Source: an uncultured Flavobacteriaceae bacterium (GTDB taxonomy: Bacteria > Bacteroidota > Bacteroidia > Flavobacteriales > Flavobacteriaceae). From it: a DNA stretch of 64,000 nt. Both the position numbers and the translations under genes were made by a program. Below the pieces are notes generated by a model that did no database searches, was not told the origin of the DNA, and saw nothing but the letters and a program-made list of their open reading frames with translations. Below are positions 16,074-25,196 of this stretch, one piece after another (position 1 is the first letter of the stretch; each line of letters begins with the position of its first letter). The stretch spans positions 62,001 to 126,000 of the forward strand of contig CALTAJ010000001.1 in NCBI GenBank assembly GCA_943842245.1, written 5' to 3'.

Positions 16074-17759
16074 ATGAAACTACCCTTCTTAAAATTAAGC
16101 TGTCTAACTCTTATATTTTTAATCAATTTTTCATTAAAAAGTCAAAATGAACCAAAATGGGTGTCCCCATTAGAGATACCTATTCAACTTTCAGGAACTT
16201 TTGGTGAATTAAGAAATAATCACTTTCATGCAGGACTTGACATAAGAACGCAAGGTCGTCAAGGATTAAAAGTAAGGAGCGTTCAAGAGGGACGAATTAG
16301 TAGAATCAGAGTTAGTGTTAGTGGATATGGAAAAACGCTTTACATAGAGCATCCCAACGGAACTACCTCAGTATATGCGCATCTTAAAAAGTTTGCTCCA
16401 AAAATTGAGGAATTTGTAAAAAAAAACCAATACAAAAAAGAGTCTTTTATTATACAAATATTTCCTAAAGTTGATGAATTTCCAATAGATGCAGGAGAAT
16501 TAATAGGTTATTCTGGGAATACAGGAGGATCAAATGGTCCACATTTACATTTCGAAATGCGTAAAACTGTTGGTCAATTACCAATAAATGCAATGCGATA
16601 CCCGTTAGTTATTGAAGATACTCAACGTCCACAAGTACAAAATCTTTACTTGTATTCTGGTACAGATCCTTTTAGCATTCAAAAAGAGTACCCGCTAACA
16701 AAAATAAATGATAGCGTTTATTCTGCAGCAGGTCTGAGTGCCTCAGGAAAGATTAATGTAGGTTTACGATTCTTTGATCGACAAAATCTTTCATATAATA
16801 AAAATGGTATATATAGTGTTTCAGTTCGACTAAATGGGGTAGAGCATTTTAGTTATCAGATGGATCAAATTTCATTTGATGATTCTAAGTATATAAATTT
16901 AATGATTGATTATGAAGAATTAAAGGAGAACAAAAGGAGAATTCAACGCTTTTTTGCTCATTCAGAACAAAAATTTTCGTTTTTAAAAAATGTTTACCAA
17001 AATGGTGAAATGCAAATTGATCCTGGTAAATCTTATCAATTATTAATTGAATTGAATGATTATAATAAAAATACGAGTTATGTGGAAGTTTATTTAACCG
17101 GGACTAAAGAAATGCTTAATCAAAAAAAGAAAGAAAATAATCTTATTAAAACTATGGAGGAATCTCTCTATGAATTTAAAGGGAAATCTGTTTATTTTGA
17201 AAAAGATAGTTTTTTTGATAAGGTAAACTTAAAAGTTGAAGATCATGGAGATACTCTTCATGTAGGAGAAGATCTTTTTCCAATGAGAAAAGAATATACT
17301 ATAAAATACAAAATTCCTAAGGGAGATAGTTTAACCATTTCACAATCCTTTCTATCCATTTTAAGTAAAAAAGGAAAACCAATATTTTTTAGTTCTTTTA
17401 AAAAGGATGGTTATTTGCAAGGAAAATCAAAATCACTAGGGAGATTTTTAATTAGTAGAGACAGTATTTCTCCAGAAATAAAAGCTGTAAATTTTAAAGA
17501 AGGACAATGGTTAAGTAATTATGATTTCATGAAATTAAAAATATCTGATGATTTTTCTGGATTAAAGAAGTTTCGTGGAGAAATTAATGGAAAATGGATT
17601 CTTCTAGAGCACGAACCAAAAAATAATAGCTTAATTTACGATTTTAGTGACATTGAATTTGAAAAAGCTTTAAATCAGTTAACTATTGAGGCTGAAGATC
17701 AAGTTGGGAATAAAACTATATTCAAAAGAAATTTTTATAGGAAAATAAAAGATAGTTAA
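16074..17759 (+). CDS. M23-family metallopeptidase, exported
   Basis: 561 residues. An N-terminal signal segment (LSCLTLIFLINFSLKSQ) is followed by a LytM/M23 domain at about residues 40-175. Zinc-binding pairs are visible: HFHAGLD (His52, Asp56) and HLHFE (His157, His159), with the usual GYGKTLYIEHPNG strand between. M23 enzymes cut peptidoglycan cross-bridges. The remaining 380 residues are beta-rich, Ig-like, and end with a DFSGLKKFRGEINGKWILLE module also seen in other flavobacterial members. It stands alone between the divergent coiled-coil/zapA pair and the convergent cysteine desulfurase. Confidence 0.93.
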   Translation: MKLPFLKLSCLTLIFLINFSLKSQNEPKWVSPLEIPIQLSGTFGELRNNHFHAGLDIRTQGRQGLKVRSVQEGRISRIRVSVSGYGKTLYIEHPNGTTSVYAHLKKFAPKIEEFVKKNQYKKESFIIQIFPKVDEFPIDAGELIGYSGNTGGSNGPHLHFEMRKTVGQLPINAMRYPLVIEDTQRPQVQNLYLYSGTDPFSIQKEYPLTKINDSVYSAAGLSASGKINVGLRFFDRQNLSYNKNGIYSVSVRLNGVEHFSYQMDQISFDDSKYINLMIDYEELKENKRRIQRFFAHSEQKFSFLKNVYQNGEMQIDPGKSYQLLIELNDYNKNTSYVEVYLTGTKEMLNQKKKENNLIKTMEESLYEFKGKSVYFEKDSFFDKVNLKVEDHGDTLHVGEDLFPMRKEYTIKYKIPKGDSLTISQSFLSILSKKGKPIFFSSFKKDGYLQGKSKSLGRFLISRDSISPEIKAVNFKEGQWLSNYDFMKLKISDDFSGLKKFRGEINGKWILLEHEPKNNSLIYDFSDIEFEKALNQLTIEAEDQVGNKTIFKRNFYRKIKDS

Positions 17760-17763
17760 ATCT

Positions 17764-18906
17764 CTAAACTGAAAATTCCTCTAGTGTTTTAATTACGTAG
17801 TCTACCTCTTCTATCGTATTGAAAGCTGAAAATGAGAATCGTAAAGAAGCCCAACTCTTTAGCTCCTCAGATTGAATCGCATTTAAAACATGTGACCCAG
17901 AGCTACTTCCAGACTGACAAGCACTACCCTTTGAACATGCTACACCCTTTAAATCCAAATGAAAATCTAAAAGACCAACCTTTTCTTGGGAAATAGGAAG
18001 AGCTACATTTATTAAAGTGTAGGTACTATTTGAATTTTCACCAGAACACCCATTAAATCGTGCTAATGGAAAAATATTTAATATAGATGATTTAAAATGA
18101 TCCTTTAATGAAGTAACTTTTATTTTTTCCTCTTTTAAGTTTTTATAAGCTAATTCTAATGCTTTGTGCATTCCCACAATGTTGTGAACGGATTCTGTTC
18201 CAGCGCGAAGTCCTCGCTCTTGAGCACCTCCATAAATAAAAGGATCTAATCCGGAATTTTTTCTTACGAAAGAAAAACCAATCCCTTTGGGTCCATGAAA
18301 TTTATGAGCAGCAGATGAAAGAAAATCAACTGGGAGTTGTTCTAAATCAAAGTAAAAATGTCCTATACCCTGAACTGCATCTGTATGAAATAATGCTTGG
18401 TTATTGTGACAGATATCACCTACTTTTTGTAAATCAAGAATATTCCCGATTTCATTATTTACATGCATTAAACTTACAAGTTTTTTAGAGTCATCTTCTT
18501 GTAAAAGTTTTTCAAGATGATTTAAATCAACAGAACCACTCTCATCAATATTTACATAAGCCACTTTGATTTTAAATATTTTTTTCAATGCGTCAATTGC
18601 ATGAAGAATTGCATGGTGTTCAATAGGTGAAGAAATTAAGGTATTTACTCCCAAGTCTTTAACAGCACAATTTAAAATCATGTTGTCCGATTCTGTTCCT
18701 CCAGAGGTGAAAATGATTTCTTGAGGGGCTGCGTTTAATAATTTAGCAATTCCTTTTCGAGCAGTTTCAATATGAGTTTTAGCAGTACGTCCAAAAGCAT
18801 GAGTTGATGATGGGTTGCCAAAACATTCATTCATAATTAAAGAAACAGATTGTATAACCTCTTTTCGCATTGGAGTTGTTGCAGCATTGTCAAAATATAC
18901 ATTCAT
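17764..18906 (-). CDS. Cysteine desulfurase (NifS/IscS-like, class V aminotransferase)
   Basis: 380 residues. FDNAATTPM (5-13), GNPSSTHAFGR (30-40), TSGGTESDN (68-76), HTDAVQ and the PLP lysine Lys202 in SAAHKFHGPKG define the family. The reactive Cys is Cys330 in SKGSACQSG. It takes sulfur from cysteine as a persulfide for Fe-S clusters or tRNA thiolation. No isc/suf scaffold genes are adjacent, so the target pathway cannot be told. rocD lies 10 bases upstream on the same strand, so the two are probably co-transcribed. Confidence 0.93.
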   Translation of the reverse strand: MNVYFDNAATTPMRKEVIQSVSLIMNECFGNPSSTHAFGRTAKTHIETARKGIAKLLNAAPQEIIFTSGGTESDNMILNCAVKDLGVNTLISSPIEHHAILHAIDALKKIFKIKVAYVNIDESGSVDLNHLEKLLQEDDSKKLVSLMHVNNEIGNILDLQKVGDICHNNQALFHTDAVQGIGHFYFDLEQLPVDFLSSAAHKFHGPKGIGFSFVRKNSGLDPFIYGGAQERGLRAGTESVHNIVGMHKALELAYKNLKEEKIKVTSLKDHFKSSILNIFPLARFNGCSGENSNSTYTLINVALPISQEKVGLLDFHLDLKGVACSKGSACQSGSSSGSHVLNAIQSEELKSWASLRFSFSAFNTIEEVDYVIKTLEEFSV

Positions 18907-18916
18907 TTTTTATTCT

Positions 18917-20152
18917 TTAAGGCTCAAATGTCTCTAAGGTATGAATTATAATTCCTACACATTGATCTAATTGTTTTTCAGTAATTACAAGAGGTGGTGC
19001 AAATCTGATTATATTTCCATGAGTAGGCTTAGCCAATAGACCATTATTTTTAAGCTCAAGGCAAATTTTCCAAGCAATCTCTTTATCAGAGCTATTGTCA
19101 ATTTCAATTGCATTAAGTAAACCTTTACCCCTTATTTTTAATACAATAGAACTTTTATCTACATAAGAATTAAGAGATTTTCTAAATCTTTTACCAAGTA
19201 AATAGGAGTTTTCAGATAACTTTTCATCAATAATAACCTTTAGTGCTGCATGACAAACTGATGATGCAAGTGGATTTCCTCCAAAAGTAGATCCGTGTTC
19301 ACCAGGTTTTATACAAAGCATAATTTCATCATCAGCTAAAACGGCAGATGCAGGAATTACTCCTCCTGAAAGAGCTTTACCTAAAATTAAAATATCTGGA
19401 CGTGCTTTTTCATAATCTGTAGCTAACATTTTACCAGTTCTACCAAGACCAGTTTGTACTTCATCAGCAATAAATAAAACATTGTATTTAGTACATAAAG
19501 ACCTAACACTAGCTAAATATCCATCATCAGGGACTATTACTCCGGCTTCACCCTGGATAGGCTCAACCATAAATGCAGTAGTTTCAGGATTTTTAAGTTT
19601 TTCCTCTAAAGAATTTAAATCATTATATGGAATAATGTCATAACCAGGCATGTATGGTCCAAAATCACTATATGAGAAAGGATCGTCGGAACTCGAAATT
19701 GCAGCCAAAGTTCTTCCCCAAAAATTTCCAGTAGCAAAAACAACTCTTGCTTTATTTTTTGGTATTTTCTTTATTAAATACCCCCATTTCCTTGCCAATT
19801 TAATTGCAGTCTCTCCTCCCTCAACTCCTGTATTCATTGGAAGTACCTTGTCGTATTTAAAAATATTAGTAATATATTTTTCATAATCTCCTAATACATC
19901 ATTATAAAAGGCTCTAGAAGTTAAAGTTAATTTCTTAGCCTGAATATTTAAGGCTTCTAAAATTTTAGGGTTACAATGGCCTTGATTTACTGCTGAGTAA
20001 GCAGATAAAAAATCAAAATATTTTTTACTATGAATATCCCACAAATAGATTCCCTCCCCCCTGGACAAAACAACAGGTAATGGCTTGTAGTTATGAGCAC
20101 CATATTTATGTTCAACATCAAAAAAAAATTTAGAATTTAAGGACGATTTCAA
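18917..20152 (-). CDS. rocD: Ornithine aminotransferase
   Basis: 411 residues. The N-terminus [21 protein letters not shown] is diagnostic of ornithine--oxo-acid aminotransferase. It also shows [48 protein letters not shown] and the PLP-lysine block [15 protein letters not shown]. It converts ornithine and 2-oxoglutarate to glutamate semialdehyde and glutamate, linking arginine and proline metabolism. Divergent from rlmD; the cysteine desulfurase follows after 10 bases. Confidence 0.96.
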   Translation of the reverse strand: MKSSLNSKFFFDVEHKYGAHNYKPLPVVLSRGEGIYLWDIHSKKYFDFLSAYSAVNQGHCNPKILEALNIQAKKLTLTSRAFYNDVLGDYEKYITNIFKYDKVLPMNTGVEGGETAIKLARKWGYLIKKIPKNKARVVFATGNFWGRTLAAISSSDDPFSYSDFGPYMPGYDIIPYNDLNSLEEKLKNPETTAFMVEPIQGEAGVIVPDDGYLASVRSLCTKYNVLFIADEVQTGLGRTGKMLATDYEKARPDILILGKALSGGVIPASAVLADDEIMLCIKPGEHGSTFGGNPLASSVCHAALKVIIDEKLSENSYLLGKRFRKSLNSYVDKSSIVLKIRGKGLLNAIEIDNSSDKEIAWKICLELKNNGLLAKPTHGNIIRFAPPLVITEKQLDQCVGIIIHTLETFEP

Positions 20153-20253
20153 TTACTAACTATTAATTTATAGATGAATTAAGTTTATTCAAAAATACTA
20201 AATATCCTTTCCAAAAACCTAGAGTATATAATGATTTATTTTATTAACCCCAC

Positions 20254-20261
20254 TACATTTG
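20254..20261 (+). promoter_or_regulatory. -7 element directly before rlmD
   Basis: TACATTTG is an exact TAnnTTTG match only 4 bases upstream of the rlmD ATG at 20266. If used, transcription would start at or beside the start codon, giving a leaderless mRNA. The -33 region has no clear TTTG. Confidence 0.4.
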
Positions 20262-20265
20262 TAGC

Positions 20266-21696
20266 ATGTCAAGGAAACGAATAAACCGCCAAGAAAGAGC
20301 CCTAGAAGTTATCGATATAAATACTAAGGGTATGGGAGTAGCAAAAAATAAAGAGGGTGCTGTTTATTTTATTAAAAATGTTGTTCCTGGAGACATTGTT
20401 GATATTCGTGCTTATAAAAAAAGAAGGGGATATTTTGAAGCAGAACCTATAACATGGGTTAAAAAATCTGATCAAAGAATTACTCCAGTTTGTGAACATT
20501 TTGGGGTTTGCGGTGGTTGTAAATGGCAACATCTTAACTATAAAGGTCAATTGTACTATAAAGAAAAGGGAGTTCTTCATAATCTTAGCCATATAGGAAA
20601 GCTTGACATTAATAAAATACTTCCAATTGTGGGTGTAGAAAATCCTTTTTTCTATAGAAATAAAATGGAGTTTTCGTTTTCTAACAAGCGCTGGCTAACT
20701 GCAGACGAAATTGAAGAAGATAAATTAATAGAGCGTCGCGGCTTAGGTTTTCATAAACCTGGAATGTGGGATAAAGTAGTTGATGTAAACCAATGTTATC
20801 TGCAAGCCAATCCTTCCAATGAGATTCGAAATGCAATACGTTCCTATGCGCTTGAAAAAGAATTAGAGTTTTTTGACCCTCGTGAGCAAACTGGTTTTTT
20901 AAGAACCTTAATGATTCGTAATACTTTAGGTGGAGAGGTTATGGTATTAATTCAATTTTTTAGAGAAGATAAAAATAAACGAGAATTACTATTAAATTTT
21001 ATTCAAAAAAGCTTTCCACAAATTGTGTCTCTTCTTTATTGTATAAACTCTAAAGGTAATGACAGTATTTACGATCAGGAAATTTATTGCTACAGTGGAC
21101 AGTCCTTCATCAGTGAACATTTAGATGATCTTGAATTTAAAATTACAGCAAAATCTTTTTATCAAACAAATCCGAAGCAATCAAAGACCCTTTATAATAT
21201 TGCTAAAAGTTTTGCTGGATTAAAACCTAAGGATGTAGTTTATGATTTATATACTGGTACAGGAACAATAGCATTGAGTTTAGCTCGAAGCTGTAAAAAA
21301 ATTATTGGAGTAGAGTCTGTCCCAGAAGCTATTGTTGCAGCTAGGGAAAATGCTAAATTTAATAATATCAAAAATGCGATTTTTGAAGTAGGTGATATGA
21401 AAGATTGTTTTAATGATAATTTTATTTTACGTCATGGAAAAGCAGATGTTGTGATCACTGATCCCCCAAGAGGTGGAATGCACGTTGATGTTGTCAAACA
21501 ATTATTAAAACTAGCACCAAAAAAAATTGTATATATAAGTTGTAATAGTTCAACTCAAGCTCGAGACTTAGGATTGATGAATACAAAATATAAAATGATG
21601 ATAAGCCAAGCAGTAGATATGTTTCCACAAACTCATCATGTTGAAAATGTTGTACTTTTACAACTCAATACAAACAATGAAAAAGAAATTTCTTAG
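20266..21696 (+). CDS. rlmD: 23S rRNA (uracil-5-)-methyltransferase RlmD family
   Basis: 476 residues. An N-terminal TRAM-like domain (residues about 10-68) is followed by an iron-sulfur motif CEHFGVCGGC (Cys76, 82, 85, with Cys177 as fourth ligand candidate), then the SAM-binding domain with YDLYTGTGTIALSLA and DPPRGGMH and the catalytic CNSSTQARDL near the C-terminus. It methylates a uridine of 23S rRNA at C5; whether the target is the RlmD or another position cannot be decided from sequence. The 3' end overlaps the DUF6452 gene by 20 bases. Confidence 0.93.
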   Translation: MSRKRINRQERALEVIDINTKGMGVAKNKEGAVYFIKNVVPGDIVDIRAYKKRRGYFEAEPITWVKKSDQRITPVCEHFGVCGGCKWQHLNYKGQLYYKEKGVLHNLSHIGKLDINKILPIVGVENPFFYRNKMEFSFSNKRWLTADEIEEDKLIERRGLGFHKPGMWDKVVDVNQCYLQANPSNEIRNAIRSYALEKELEFFDPREQTGFLRTLMIRNTLGGEVMVLIQFFREDKNKRELLLNFIQKSFPQIVSLLYCINSKGNDSIYDQEIYCYSGQSFISEHLDDLEFKITAKSFYQTNPKQSKTLYNIAKSFAGLKPKDVVYDLYTGTGTIALSLARSCKKIIGVESVPEAIVAARENAKFNNIKNAIFEVGDMKDCFNDNFILRHGKADVVITDPPRGGMHVDVVKQLLKLAPKKIVYISCNSSTQARDLGLMNTKYKMMISQAVDMFPQTHHVENVVLLQLNTNNEKEIS

Positions 21697-22159
21697 CCTA
21701 ATTAGTTTAATGATTTTCTTTAGCTGTGAAAGAGACGACATATGTATTGTTTCCGTTACGGAAAGTCCAGATCTAATTATTCTGATGCTTGATCAAGATA
21801 ACTTGAATAATAGAAAAACACCTGTTGGTTTTTCTATTCGAGCTTTAGGAACTCAAAATATTCTTCCAGGTAATATCAGTGACTCTTTAACCCTACCATT
21901 AAAAATTCAAAAAAATTATGTTCAATTTGAATTCATATTGAATCTTGGCTTAGATAATGAAAACATTGACACACTTCAGATTAATTATAAACGCATTGAT
22001 AATTTTATAAATGTAGCTTGTGGTTATAGATCAAACTATATTTTAGAATCGTCACCAGCAATAATTTTAAATCCAGGAGATAATTGGATAAAGGGATTCA
22101 CAATTTTAAAAGACACAATATCAGATGAAAGGCTTGCACATTTGGGTATTTTACATTAG
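21677..22159 (+). CDS. DUF6452-family lipoprotein
   Basis: 160 residues from the ATG at 21677. An upstream in-frame ATG at 21638 would add 13 residues without signal character, so the later start is chosen. MKKKFLSLISLMIFFSC is a lipoprotein signal with the lipobox Cys17. The body (CERDDICIVSVTESPDLIILM, TPVGFSIRALG, QINYKRIDNF) matches the flavobacterial DUF6452 family, function unknown. It overlaps rlmD by 20 bases and the DUF6048 gene by 35, a conserved trio in flavobacteria. Confidence 0.82.
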   Translation: MKKKFLSLISLMIFFSCERDDICIVSVTESPDLIILMLDQDNLNNRKTPVGFSIRALGTQNILPGNISDSLTLPLKIQKNYVQFEFILNLGLDNENIDTLQINYKRIDNFINVACGYRSNYILESSPAIILNPGDNWIKGFTILKDTISDERLAHLGILH

Positions 22160-22868
22160 TTTTTTAGTAAGCTTTCAGCTTTTAATAGGACAACAAAAAG
22201 ACGAAACAGTTTCCGTTGAAGCTTCTGATAGCTTAAGTGCTTCTGAAAAGACACCTTTAAGTTTACGCTTTGGTGTGGACTTATACAGAGTTATTCTTTC
22301 TCAAGTTTCTGATGATTTTAATGGAATTGAAATAGTTAGTGATTTACGATTAGGTGAAAATTTTTTTTTAGCGTTAGAGTTAGGAGACACAAAAACTACC
22401 AAAGAGGTTGATCAAGTAAATTTTACTACCTCAGGAAATTACTATAAGTTAGGATTTGATTACAATATGAATGAAAATTTGAAAGGAATGAATAATGACA
22501 TTTATATTGGACTTCGTTTTGCATCTAGCAGTCACACTCAGGTTTTAAATAGTTATACAATACTTGATAGATCACGTTTTTGGTCAAGTTCAGATCTTCC
22601 CATTGACATTGGATATGCAACAGGAGAACGTTCAAATCTAAATGCGCAATGGATTGAAGTTGTATGTGGTTTTAAAGTTCAACTTCTAAAAAATATTTAT
22701 ATGGGCCTCAGTCTTAGATTAAATCGCTTGCTAAAAGATAAGATACCTGAAAACTTTGATAATATTTACATTCCAGGTTTTAATAAAAAAACTGAAGAAA
22801 ATAAGTTTGGAGCTGGATTCAATTACACCTTAACATATAGTATCCCCTTTAGGTCAAAAAAGAAATAA
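22125..22868 (+). CDS. DUF6048-family outer-membrane-type protein
   Basis: 247 residues. A hydrophobic start (IWVFYISFLVSFQLLIGQ) serves as signal peptide. The rest alternates polar and hydrophobic residues with many aromatics, as in a small beta-barrel: LSLRFGVDLYRVILS, YYKLGFDYNM, IYIGLRFASSSHTQ, and a terminal FNYTLTYSIPF strand. It matches DUF6048, whose function is unknown. The start codon lies within the end of the DUF6452 gene. The convergent RNA methyltransferase ends 5 bases away. Confidence 0.82.
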   Translation: MKGLHIWVFYISFLVSFQLLIGQQKDETVSVEASDSLSASEKTPLSLRFGVDLYRVILSQVSDDFNGIEIVSDLRLGENFFLALELGDTKTTKEVDQVNFTTSGNYYKLGFDYNMNENLKGMNNDIYIGLRFASSSHTQVLNSYTILDRSRFWSSSDLPIDIGYATGERSNLNAQWIEVVCGFKVQLLKNIYMGLSLRLNRLLKDKIPENFDNIYIPGFNKKTEENKFGAGFNYTLTYSIPFRSKKK

Positions 22869-22872
22869 ATTA

Positions 22873-24033
22873 TTACTTCCTTAGCTTATGGACTTTTTTT
22901 GTGCCCTCGTATATAGGAAAATATAATAAACGAGATTCTAATTTTCCATTAAAAACTTTTATTTTTCTACTGGGCCTAAGTCCGATACATTTTATAGCTT
23001 CCATATTTGAGCTGATTAACCAAGCGTGAGTATTTGGAAAACTTTGCTTAAATCCATCTCCAATCCCTTGATATAGTGCATTCATATCTCCCTCAAGACG
23101 TTCTCCGTAGGGAGGATTAGTCAAAAGATGCAAGGGGCCTTTAGTTTCTTTCTCGAGTTGAAAAAAATCTTTTTTTTCAATTTGAATAAATTCGCTAAGA
23201 TTTGCATTCTCAATATTTTGTTTTGCTTTTTCAACTGCAGAAGGAGCCTTATCTGAGCCCTTTATTTGAATATTAGGATTTATAACTTTCTTTAATTGAC
23301 TTTCTCTTATAAGTTCAAACAAATTAGGTTCCCAATCCTTCCATTTATCAAAAGCAAAACTTTTACGATTTATATTTGCAGGAATTTTACTAGCAAACAT
23401 CGCAGCCTCAATAAGAAAAGTTCCACTTCCACACATAGGATCAAAAAAATCAGTATTAGCTTGCCAGCCAGAAAGCTGAATTAAACCAGCAGCTAGGACC
23501 TCATTTAGTGGTGCTATATTTGTTGTTATACGATATCCTCTATGATGTAAAGAAGCTCCAGAAGTATCTAAAGAAATTGTACATAAATCGTTTTGAATAT
23601 GTAAGTTAATTCTTAAATCTGGACGATTCAAATCAACGCTTGGTCGATCATTATATTTATCACGGAACTGATCTACTAGGCCATCCTTCGCTTTTTGAGA
23701 TGTATATTGGGAATGAGTGAATATTTCTCCATTGACAACGCTATCAATAACAAATTTTGAATTCACATTCATATAATCTTCCCAGGGAAAATTATAAAAT
23801 AGTTCATATAATTCATTTTCATTTTGAATACGCTCGCTATAAATCGGTTTTAAAATTTTTAATGCTGTTCTCAGTGAAAGATTTGTTTTATACATAAATC
23901 CCTTGTCCCCCTCAAAAGAGACAAAACGATTTCCCTTTTTTACATTTTTAGCTCCTAATTGTAATAACTCCTTTTCAAGAATTTCCTCAAAACCGTAAAA
24001 GGTTTTTGCCAGCATTTTAAAGTTCTCCTCCAT
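22873..24033 (-). CDS. THUMP-domain RNA methyltransferase (RlmL N-terminal type)
   Basis: 386 residues. The N-terminal ferredoxin-like/THUMP region (TFYGFEEILEKELLQLGAKNV through LCTISLDTSGASLHHRGYR) is followed by a SAM methyltransferase domain with FFDPMCGSGTFLIEAAM and the NPPYGERL motif of N2-guanine methyltransferases. It resembles the first half of E. coli RlmL, which makes m2G2445 in 23S rRNA; the fused C-terminal RlmK half is missing, as in most Bacteroidota. An alternative start at Met7 (MLAKTFYGFE) is just as good. Confidence 0.9.
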   Translation of the reverse strand: MEENFKMLAKTFYGFEEILEKELLQLGAKNVKKGNRFVSFEGDKGFMYKTNLSLRTALKILKPIYSERIQNENELYELFYNFPWEDYMNVNSKFVIDSVVNGEIFTHSQYTSQKAKDGLVDQFRDKYNDRPSVDLNRPDLRINLHIQNDLCTISLDTSGASLHHRGYRITTNIAPLNEVLAAGLIQLSGWQANTDFFDPMCGSGTFLIEAAMFASKIPANINRKSFAFDKWKDWEPNLFELIRESQLKKVINPNIQIKGSDKAPSAVEKAKQNIENANLSEFIQIEKKDFFQLEKETKGPLHLLTNPPYGERLEGDMNALYQGIGDGFKQSFPNTHAWLISSNMEAIKCIGLRPSRKIKVFNGKLESRLLYFPIYEGTKKVHKLRK

Positions 24034-24227
24034 GAATCTAATTAGTTTTTAAAAATACTTTATTTCTTAATACGTCTAAATATGGAAAAATACATTTCAT
24101 ACATCTAAATTTCAAGATTCTATAATACTCAAAATTCTAAGAATAATTTTTTATATGATTATTGTTTTTTTGTAAAATCTAAATTATCCAAATGACTTGA
24201 ACTAATTATATTCTTAAGTGGATCATT

Positions 24228-24608
24228 TTAGTTAGAACATAATTCACATATACCTTGCATTAAGGTTTGTGATAAGATTACTTCTCGATTTTTTATTTTT
24301 GGTATGGGGAAGTCAATTAATAAACAATCAACTCTTCCACAACTCAAACATTGAAAATGAGGATGAGCATCGAAATTGTCATTACAGGTACAATAATTAC
24401 ATTTTGCATACCACTTAATTCCATTCTTATCAAGAAACGAATGTAAAATTCTATCATCTTCAAGCTTATCCAAAATACGATATATTGTTGTCTTATTTAT
24501 TTGTGAGTTAAAGCGTTTAATTAGTTCTGTAACTGAAACAGCACCTGAGTTATTTTTAAATTCTCCAAGTAAAGTTTCAACTGATTTTGTTTTTCTAATG
24601 ATTCCCAT
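24228..24608 (-). CDS. zur: Fur-family regulator, probably Zur
   Basis: 126 residues. The winged helix with NKTTIYRILDKLEDD (about residues 37-51) is the Fur recognition region. The metal part includes CNYC, HPHFQCLSCG and a C-terminal CELC, giving the paired CxxC of the structural zinc site. Fur relatives sense iron, zinc, manganese or peroxide. Zinc is inferred here from neighbours: a ZigA-type GTPase and a MerC-like protein, plus palindromes resembling Zur boxes. It is divergent from merC, 81 bases away, with its own strong promoter. Confidence 0.82.
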   Translation of the reverse strand: MGIIRKTKSVETLLGEFKNNSGAVSVTELIKRFNSQINKTTIYRILDKLEDDRILHSFLDKNGIKWYAKCNYCTCNDNFDAHPHFQCLSCGRVDCLLIDFPIPKIKNREVILSQTLMQGICELCSN

Positions 24609-24612
24609 AAAA

Positions 24613-24643
24613 CAAATTTAAAACTACTAAGTTCAATTACAAA
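24613..24643 (-). promoter_or_regulatory. Promoter of the Zur-like regulator
   Basis: Reverse strand: TTTG (24643-24640), 19 bases, TAAATTTG (24620-24613). This is an exact fit to the Bacteroidota promoter pattern. The ATG at 24608 comes 4 bases after the -7 element, so the mRNA would be almost leaderless. Confidence 0.6.
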
Positions 24644-24651
24644 TAAAATAC

Positions 24652-24676
24652 TAATTTCGCAATTAAGTTGCATTAA
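24652..24676. promoter_or_regulatory. Degenerate Zur-box and -7 element before merC
   Basis: GCAATTAAGTTGCATTAA (24659-24676) repeats the right half (GTTGCATTAA) of the perfect palindrome at 25133-25155 and keeps the GCAA...TTGC core; over the 23-bp frame from 24654, 15 positions agree. It overlaps a TAATTTCG -7-like element (24652-24659) of the merC gene, so bound repressor would block that promoter. The position between zur and merC supports a regulatory role. Confidence 0.45.
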
Positions 24677-24689
24677 TTAAAATTTAATC

Positions 24690-25097
24690 ATGAGACTTTT
24701 ATTTGAAAAATCTGACATTTTTGGAGCGATTGCGGGTCTTTTGTGCATGGTTCATTGTATTTTAACACCATTTGTAATTTTTGCTCTTCAAGCTTATGCC
24801 GTCAATGCATATGAAATAAATCCTTTTTGGTGGCAAAATTTAGATTTCATTTTATTGTTGATTTCGTTAATCTCTGTGGCTTATTCAGCTAAAAATTCGA
24901 GTAAAAAAATTATGAAGGTAGCTTTATGGTCCTGCTGGGCTATTTTGTCAATTTTGATTTTAAATGAAAAATTTCATTTACTTTCATTTCCAGAAACAGG
25001 AACTTATATTTCGTCTTTATCCCTTGCTGGATTTCATGTCTATAATTTGAAATATTGTCAATGTGCTTCTTGTGAATGTACACCTGATAATAAATAA
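24690..25097 (+). CDS. MerC-family membrane protein
   Basis: 135 residues with four hydrophobic segments. Residues 12-27 read GAIAGLLCMVHCILTP, with Cys19 and Cys23 in the first membrane segment, the MerC pattern. The C-terminus is Cys-rich (YCQCASCEC). MerC proteins were first known from mercury-resistance operons, but the family in Bacteroidota often sits beside Fur/Zur regulators and is thought to move or sense metal ions. There are no other mer genes here, so mercury is unlikely. The Zur-box palindrome follows 35 bases after its stop. Confidence 0.85.
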   Translation: MRLLFEKSDIFGAIAGLLCMVHCILTPFVIFALQAYAVNAYEINPFWWQNLDFILLLISLISVAYSAKNSSKKIMKVALWSCWAILSILILNEKFHLLSFPETGTYISSLSLAGFHVYNLKYCQCASCECTPDNK

Positions 25098-25132
25098 TCA
25101 CATTAAAAATCTTAATTGTTATTAATTTAAAT

Positions 25133-25155
25133 TTAATGCAACATTGTTGCATTAA
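25133..25155. promoter_or_regulatory. Zur-type operator, perfect 23-bp palindrome
   Basis: TTAATGCAACA, one central T, then TGTTGCATTAA: 11 matched bases on each side. It lies 42 bases before the GTG start of the ZigA-type GTPase gene and covers the TTG of that gene's candidate -33 box. The TGCAACA/TGTTGCA core resembles Fur-superfamily boxes. Together with the Fur-family gene 500 bases away and a degenerate copy at 24654-24676, it is the likely Zur operator. Confidence 0.75.
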
Positions 25156-25177
25156 GTGATTATTTAGTTTAATCTTG
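25147..25177 (+). promoter_or_regulatory. Candidate promoter of the ZigA-type GTPase gene
   Basis: TTG (25147-25149), 20 bases, TAATCTTG (25170-25177; one mismatch to TAnnTTTG). The -33 part lies inside the right arm of the palindrome at 25133-25155, so a bound repressor would exclude polymerase. The GTG start is 19 bases further on. Confidence 0.4.
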
Positions 25178-25196
25178 TATTATAAAATTATAAAGA

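Noticed and set aside
24034..24227. 194-base gap between the RNA methyltransferase and the Zur-like gene, checked for tRNA, small RNA or terminator.
   Set aside because: Only AT-rich sequence with an imperfect repeat; nothing that can be supported.
24690..25097. Mercury resistance, because of the MerC-family protein.
   Set aside because: No merA, merT, merP or MerR-type gene nearby; the Fur-family regulator and COG0523 GTPase point to zinc.
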